In this document: positions 5,612-7,887 of the stretch, piece by piece
Layout of the letters: every line of letters begins with the position of its first letter
How positions within the stretch are numbered: position 1 is the first letter of the stretch
Source: an uncultured Curvibacter sp.
GTDB taxonomy: Bacteria; Pseudomonadota; Gammaproteobacteria; Burkholderiales; Burkholderiaceae
Direction of reading: 5' to 3'
NCBI GenBank assembly: GCA_946481355.1
Contig: CAMLNH010000122.1
Coordinates: forward strand, 1 to 7,887
DNA length: 7,887 nt
Made by a program: the position numbers and the translations under genes
Notes under the pieces: model-generated
What the model was told of the DNA's origin: nothing
Seen by the model: only the letters and a program-made list of their open reading frames with translations
The model's database searches: none

Positions 5612-6196
5612 ATGAAGCACAAGAGTGTCGTCTTTGCCGCGCTGGTGTGTATCGGCGCACAGGCACAGCAGTCCGGCTTGAGCGAGTCCCAGCGCCAACT
5701 CATGGAGACTCCGATGAATGCCTACCGCTTCATCGGCAACTCCCTGGTATGCAAGTCTGATCAGTCCGAGTTCAATTCCAACGCGTGCAACAGGATCGGG
5801 ACGATCGCGGTTGGCGACGACTGGGCCAAGACAGCAGCCCGAATGGGGCCCCCTTCACGGGTCATCCCTGGACAGAAGGGTGTCACGACGCATGTGTACT
5901 TTCTGCACGGACCCGATGGCGCGCGGGTCGCATACTGGGTCCTGGATAAGTCCGAGGCGCGCAGCAGAGTGGTCGCCATACAACTGACAGGCGCTATCAA
6001 GGTTCCTGGGGCCTCGTTCTCTGCCATCGAACTGACCGACCCCGAGGACAAGGTGCGCAAGCTGCTGGGCCCTCGGTTTGCACTGCAGCCGATGCCGCAG
6101 ATTCAGGGCGTGATGTGGGACTATGCGCCGTTCAAGTTCTCGATCCAGTTTGTCAACGGCCGGGTGTATTCAATACGCGTGGGTGAGGAGTCCTGA
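5612..6196 (+). CDS. exported protein of unknown function, possibly two BamE-like lobes
   Basis: I do not recognise this 194-residue protein. It begins with a signal peptide: MKHK, a hydrophobic stretch (residues 5-15) and AQA before a likely cleavage after A18, so the mature protein should be periplasmic; no lipobox cysteine is visible at the site. The mature part has two cysteines, C47 and C59, close enough for a disulfide. The remainder looks duplicated: IAVGDDWAKTAARMGPP (about 65-81) ending in VVAIQL (120-125), then IELTDPEDKVRKLLGP (139-154) ending in FVNGRVYSIRV (180-190). This order (helix, LGxP, strands, FxxGRVxxIxV) resembles BamE/SmpA-OmlA domains. The ATG at 5612 is preceded by GGGAGA (5594-5599) at a rather long 12 bases; an ATG at 5576 would bury the signal peptide. 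GC content is visibly lower than its neighbours. The stop lies 11 bp from the convergent GST stop. Confidence 0.75.
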   Translation: MKHKSVVFAALVCIGAQAQQSGLSESQRQLMETPMNAYRFIGNSLVCKSDQSEFNSNACNRIGTIAVGDDWAKTAARMGPPSRVIPGQKGVTTHVYFLHGPDGARVAYWVLDKSEARSRVVAIQLTGAIKVPGASFSAIELTDPEDKVRKLLGPRFALQPMPQIQGVMWDYAPFKFSIQFVNGRVYSIRVGEES

Positions 6197-6207
6197 GCTT
6201 CGCTCGG

Positions 6208-6891
6208 CTAGCGCTTGAGGCGATAGGGCTCTTCGAAGGCGCAGAAATCCTGCTCGGCCAGTGCATCGCGGATCCAGGCGGCCACGCCGGGCAGCGCGGC
6301 CACGCGCTCCACATAGGCCGCGATCACCGGCGGCACGGGCAGGTGGTAGGTCTTGAAGCGCATGCAGACGGGGGCAAAGTAGGCGTCGACTATCGTGAAT
6401 TGGCCGAACAGCAGGGGGCCGCCATGCCGGGCCAGCAGCTCACTCCACATGGCGACCAGACGGGTCACGTCGGCGCGCACGGCCGGCTGGTCGCGCCAGA
6501 CCAGGGCGCCCACCTCCGGCAGCGAGGCCTCGATGTTCTGCGTGCAGTGCTGGCGCAGGGCGCCGAAGCCCGCGTGCATCTCGGCACACACGCTGCGCGC
6601 GCGGGCCCGCGCCGCCTTGTCGGCAGGCCAGAGCTGCTTCTCCGGATATTGCTCGGCCACGTACTCGGCGATGGCCAGCGTGTCCCAGATCACCAGGTCG
6701 CCGTCGCTCAGTACCGGCACCTTGCCTGCGGGGTTGAGGCCAGTGATGGCCTGCTTGAACTGCGAGTCGGCTTCGAAGGAATCGAAGCGCACCAGCACTT
6801 CCTCAAACGGGATGCCGGCCTGGCGCAGCAGCACCCAGGGCCGCATGGACCAGGACGAGTAGTTCTTGTTGCCGATGGTGAGCTTGAGCAT
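6208..6891 (-). CDS. glutathione S-transferase family protein
   Basis: This 227-residue cytosolic protein has the two-domain GST layout. The thioredoxin-like N-terminal domain carries NYSSWSMRPWVLL (10-22), where a serine of SSWS is the probable thiol-activating residue as in zeta- and beta-like classes. NPAGKVPVL (53-61) contains the cis-proline P59, and WDTLAIAEYVAE (69-80) occupies the position where glutathione's glutamyl group is bound; here it reads Asp-Thr instead of the usual Glu/Asp-Ser. The helical C-terminal domain has the N-capping box FTIVDAYFAP (165-174, D169). Substrate cannot be deduced. The ATG at 6889-6891 has an AGGGA Shine-Dalgarno (plus-strand tccct, 6898-6902) six bases upstream, preferred over an in-frame start six codons earlier. 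It begins 25 bp after the XRE regulator's stop, on the same strand, so the two are probably cotranscribed. Confidence 0.92.
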   Translation of the reverse strand: MLKLTIGNKNYSSWSMRPWVLLRQAGIPFEEVLVRFDSFEADSQFKQAITGLNPAGKVPVLSDGDLVIWDTLAIAEYVAEQYPEKQLWPADKAARARARSVCAEMHAGFGALRQHCTQNIEASLPEVGALVWRDQPAVRADVTRLVAMWSELLARHGGPLLFGQFTIVDAYFAPVCMRFKTYHLPVPPVIAAYVERVAALPGVAAWIRDALAEQDFCAFEEPYRLKR

Positions 6892-6916
6892 GGGGTATCC
6901 CTGTTTCATGTTGCAG

Positions 6917-7741
6917 TCAGGCGGCGGCGAGCCGATGCAACAGCGTACCCGTTTCCGGGTCCGAGGGGTAGAAGAGCTCGATGCTGAGCTCGGCCAGCGT
7001 GATGTCGCGCGGCGTGCCGAAGGAGGTCAGGGTGGTGAAGAGCGAAAAGCGTTGTCCGCCGAGCACCAGCACGCAGGGGATGAGCAGGCTGGGGGCGGTA
7101 TCGGGCACCGGTGCTGTGGCCTGCAGCGCGGCCACATTGGGGTACTGCTGCACCTCCTGCAGCAGGGCAGCCATGGTGGCGTCACGTGTGTCCTGGACCT
7201 GCTTGGTCAGGGCCTGCAGCAGGTAGTTGCCCCATTCGGGGAAATTCTGCGTCAGCGCCGCAAAGCCTTCCGGGTGCAGGCTGGCACGGAACATATTGAG
7301 CTGGGGCTCGCGCAGGGCCGCGGGCAAGAGGGCGATGAGGCGCTGGGCCGCTGCGTTGGCCCGCACCACGTTCCAGTGGCCGTCGAGCACGATGCCGGGG
7401 TAGGGGTCGTGCGCGTGCAGCAGCTTGTCCAGTGCAGCGTGGATCTGGGCCATCTGGCTCGAAGCCAGGGGCTGCTCGCTGTAGCGCGGGGCATAGCCTG
7501 CCGTGAGCAGCCAGGTGTTGCGCGTGCGCAGCGGCAGCGCCAGGCGCTGGGCGATGGCCAGCAGCACTTCGGCGCCGGGCCTGGAGCGGCCGGTCTCCAC
7601 AAAGCTCAGATGGCGCGGCGAGATGCCCACATCCAGCGCCAGGTCCATCTGGCTTAGGCGGCGCTGCTGGCGTGCCTCGCGGATCAGTTCCAGTTCACCG
7701 ATGCCGGTGGCGGTGGCGGGATGGGCTTGCAGTGTGTTCAT
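6917..7741 (-). CDS. XRE-family transcriptional regulator with MmyB/MLTR-type ligand domain
   Basis: The 274-residue protein has a Cro/C1-type helix-turn-helix at about 17-73, with the characteristic LSQMDLALDVGISPRHLSFVETGRSRP (29-55). The rest fits the MmyB-like ligand-binding domain: DPYPGIVLDGHWNVVRANAAAQRLI (112-136), NMFRASLHPEGFAAL (149-163) and LFTTLTSFGTPRDITLAELSIELFYPSD (about 234-261). Such regulators commonly control an adjacent or divergent oxidoreductase-type gene in response to a small, often hydrophobic ligand. The ATG at 7739-7741 leaves a short variable lead before the HTH; only a weak CGGA precedes it. The gene is divergent from the gene starting at 7873 and upstream of the GST gene, making both plausible targets. 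A palindrome at 7780-7789 in the shared upstream region is a candidate operator. Confidence 0.92.
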   Translation of the reverse strand: MNTLQAHPATATGIGELELIREARQQRRLSQMDLALDVGISPRHLSFVETGRSRPGAEVLLAIAQRLALPLRTRNTWLLTAGYAPRYSEQPLASSQMAQIHAALDKLLHAHDPYPGIVLDGHWNVVRANAAAQRLIALLPAALREPQLNMFRASLHPEGFAALTQNFPEWGNYLLQALTKQVQDTRDATMAALLQEVQQYPNVAALQATAPVPDTAPSLLIPCVLVLGGQRFSLFTTLTSFGTPRDITLAELSIELFYPSDPETGTLLHRLAAA

Positions 7742-7779
7742 GAGGTTTCCGTCAGGACAGGGTACGCAGCATGCCCCAT

Positions 7780-7789
7780 TGTGCGCACA
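7780..7789. promoter_or_regulatory. perfect 10-bp palindrome, candidate operator
   Basis: TGTGCGCACA is fully self-complementary and lies 38 bp upstream of the XRE regulator start and 83 bp ahead of the divergent ATG at 7873. A symmetric site of this size between a regulator and its divergent neighbour is what an autoregulatory operator looks like. The assignment to this regulator is inference, since I know no established consensus for the family. Confidence 0.4.
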
Positions 7790-7795
7790 GCTTCC

Positions 7796-7870
7796 ATGAC
7801 CTCGGAGGTAATCGACGCCATGCAGGCCGCGGCCGACACTGGCGCCACCTTCAACTGCATAGGAGTCTGA
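7796..7870 (+). CDS. possible short upstream ORF (24 or 16 codons)
   Basis: A small open frame encodes MTSEVIDAMQAAADTGATFN followed by CIGV and a stop, ending two bases before the ATG of the next gene. The first ATG (7796) lacks a clear ribosome-binding site. The internal ATG at 7820 follows GGAGG (7804-7808) at 11 bases, giving a 16-residue product. The frame differs from the downstream gene. It contains no run of a single amino acid typical of attenuator leaders. It could be a translationally coupled leader peptide, a remnant, or chance. Confidence 0.3.
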   Translation: MTSEVIDAMQAAADTGATFNCIGV

Positions 7871-7872
7871 CC

Positions 7873-7887
7873 ATGTCCACCCTGTCC
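7873..7887 (+). CDS. start of a gene leaving the right edge (5 codons visible)
   Basis: An ATG at 7873 begins MSTLS and continues past the window. It is preceded by a good Shine-Dalgarno, AGGAG at 7861-7865, with seven bases between. The gene is divergent from the XRE regulator, so it is a likely target, but five residues are too few to suggest a product. The 131-bp region from 7742 to 7872 also holds the palindrome and the short upstream frame. Confidence 0.6.

Noticed and set aside
4188..5615. 475-codon plus-strand frame opposite cca
   Set aside because: Antisense shadow; its His/Gln/Val-rich translation has no motif and overlaps the full length of cca.
6193..6210. Small GAGC-TTC-GCTC hairpin between the exported-protein and GST stops
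   Set aside because: A four-base-pair stem with no T-run is too weak to call a terminator.

Overview
The window is GC-rich, gene-dense bacterial chromosome. Protein content points to a betaproteobacterium of the order Burkholderiales, probably Comamonadaceae (Acidovorax/Comamonas-like). This placement rests on remembered resemblance of the proteins, mainly TtcA, the FolB/FolX-like protein, the small zinc-ribbon membrane protein and the GST, not on a database search. There are no rRNA or tRNA genes, insertion sequences, CRISPR arrays or phage genes.

Layout from left to right. (1) 1-1919, minus strand: a pteridine-reductase/FolM-like SDR, a dihydroneopterin aldolase/epimerase-type protein (FolB/FolX), then ttcA (tRNA 2-thiocytidine synthesis), which runs off the left edge. 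(2) 1930-3760, plus strand, divergent from (1) with only about 10 bp between the chosen start codons: a MidA/NDUFAF7-type SAM methyltransferase, a tiny DUF2905 membrane protein, and trxC (thioredoxin 2 with its zinc-binding N-terminus). (3) 3774-5513, minus strand, convergent with trxC: the CCA-adding enzyme (cca), followed by a small two-helix membrane protein with a C-terminal zinc-ribbon-like cysteine set. (4) 5612-6196, plus strand: an exported protein of unknown function, visibly less GC-rich than its neighbours, which looks like two tandem BamE/SmpA-like lobes. (5) 6208-7741, minus strand: a XRE regulator with a MmyB/MLTR-type ligand domain, followed by a glutathione S-transferase. (6) 7742-7887: a divergent upstream region with a perfect 10-bp palindrome, a possible short ORF, and the first five codons of a gene leaving the right edge.

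Most of this is core housekeeping: pterin/folate chemistry, tRNA modification and maturation, and thiol redox. The SDR and FolB/FolX-like pair suggests a pterin module, either folate or tetrahydromonapterin. ttcA and cca both act on tRNA but lie in different operons. The most open questions are the duplicated-lobe exported protein, the orphan zinc-ribbon membrane protein, the regulatory DNA at 5514-5611, and the right-hand edge with its palindrome and short ORF. I see no convincing new multi-gene system. Long reading frames opposite or out of frame with these genes are expected at this base composition and are not annotated.
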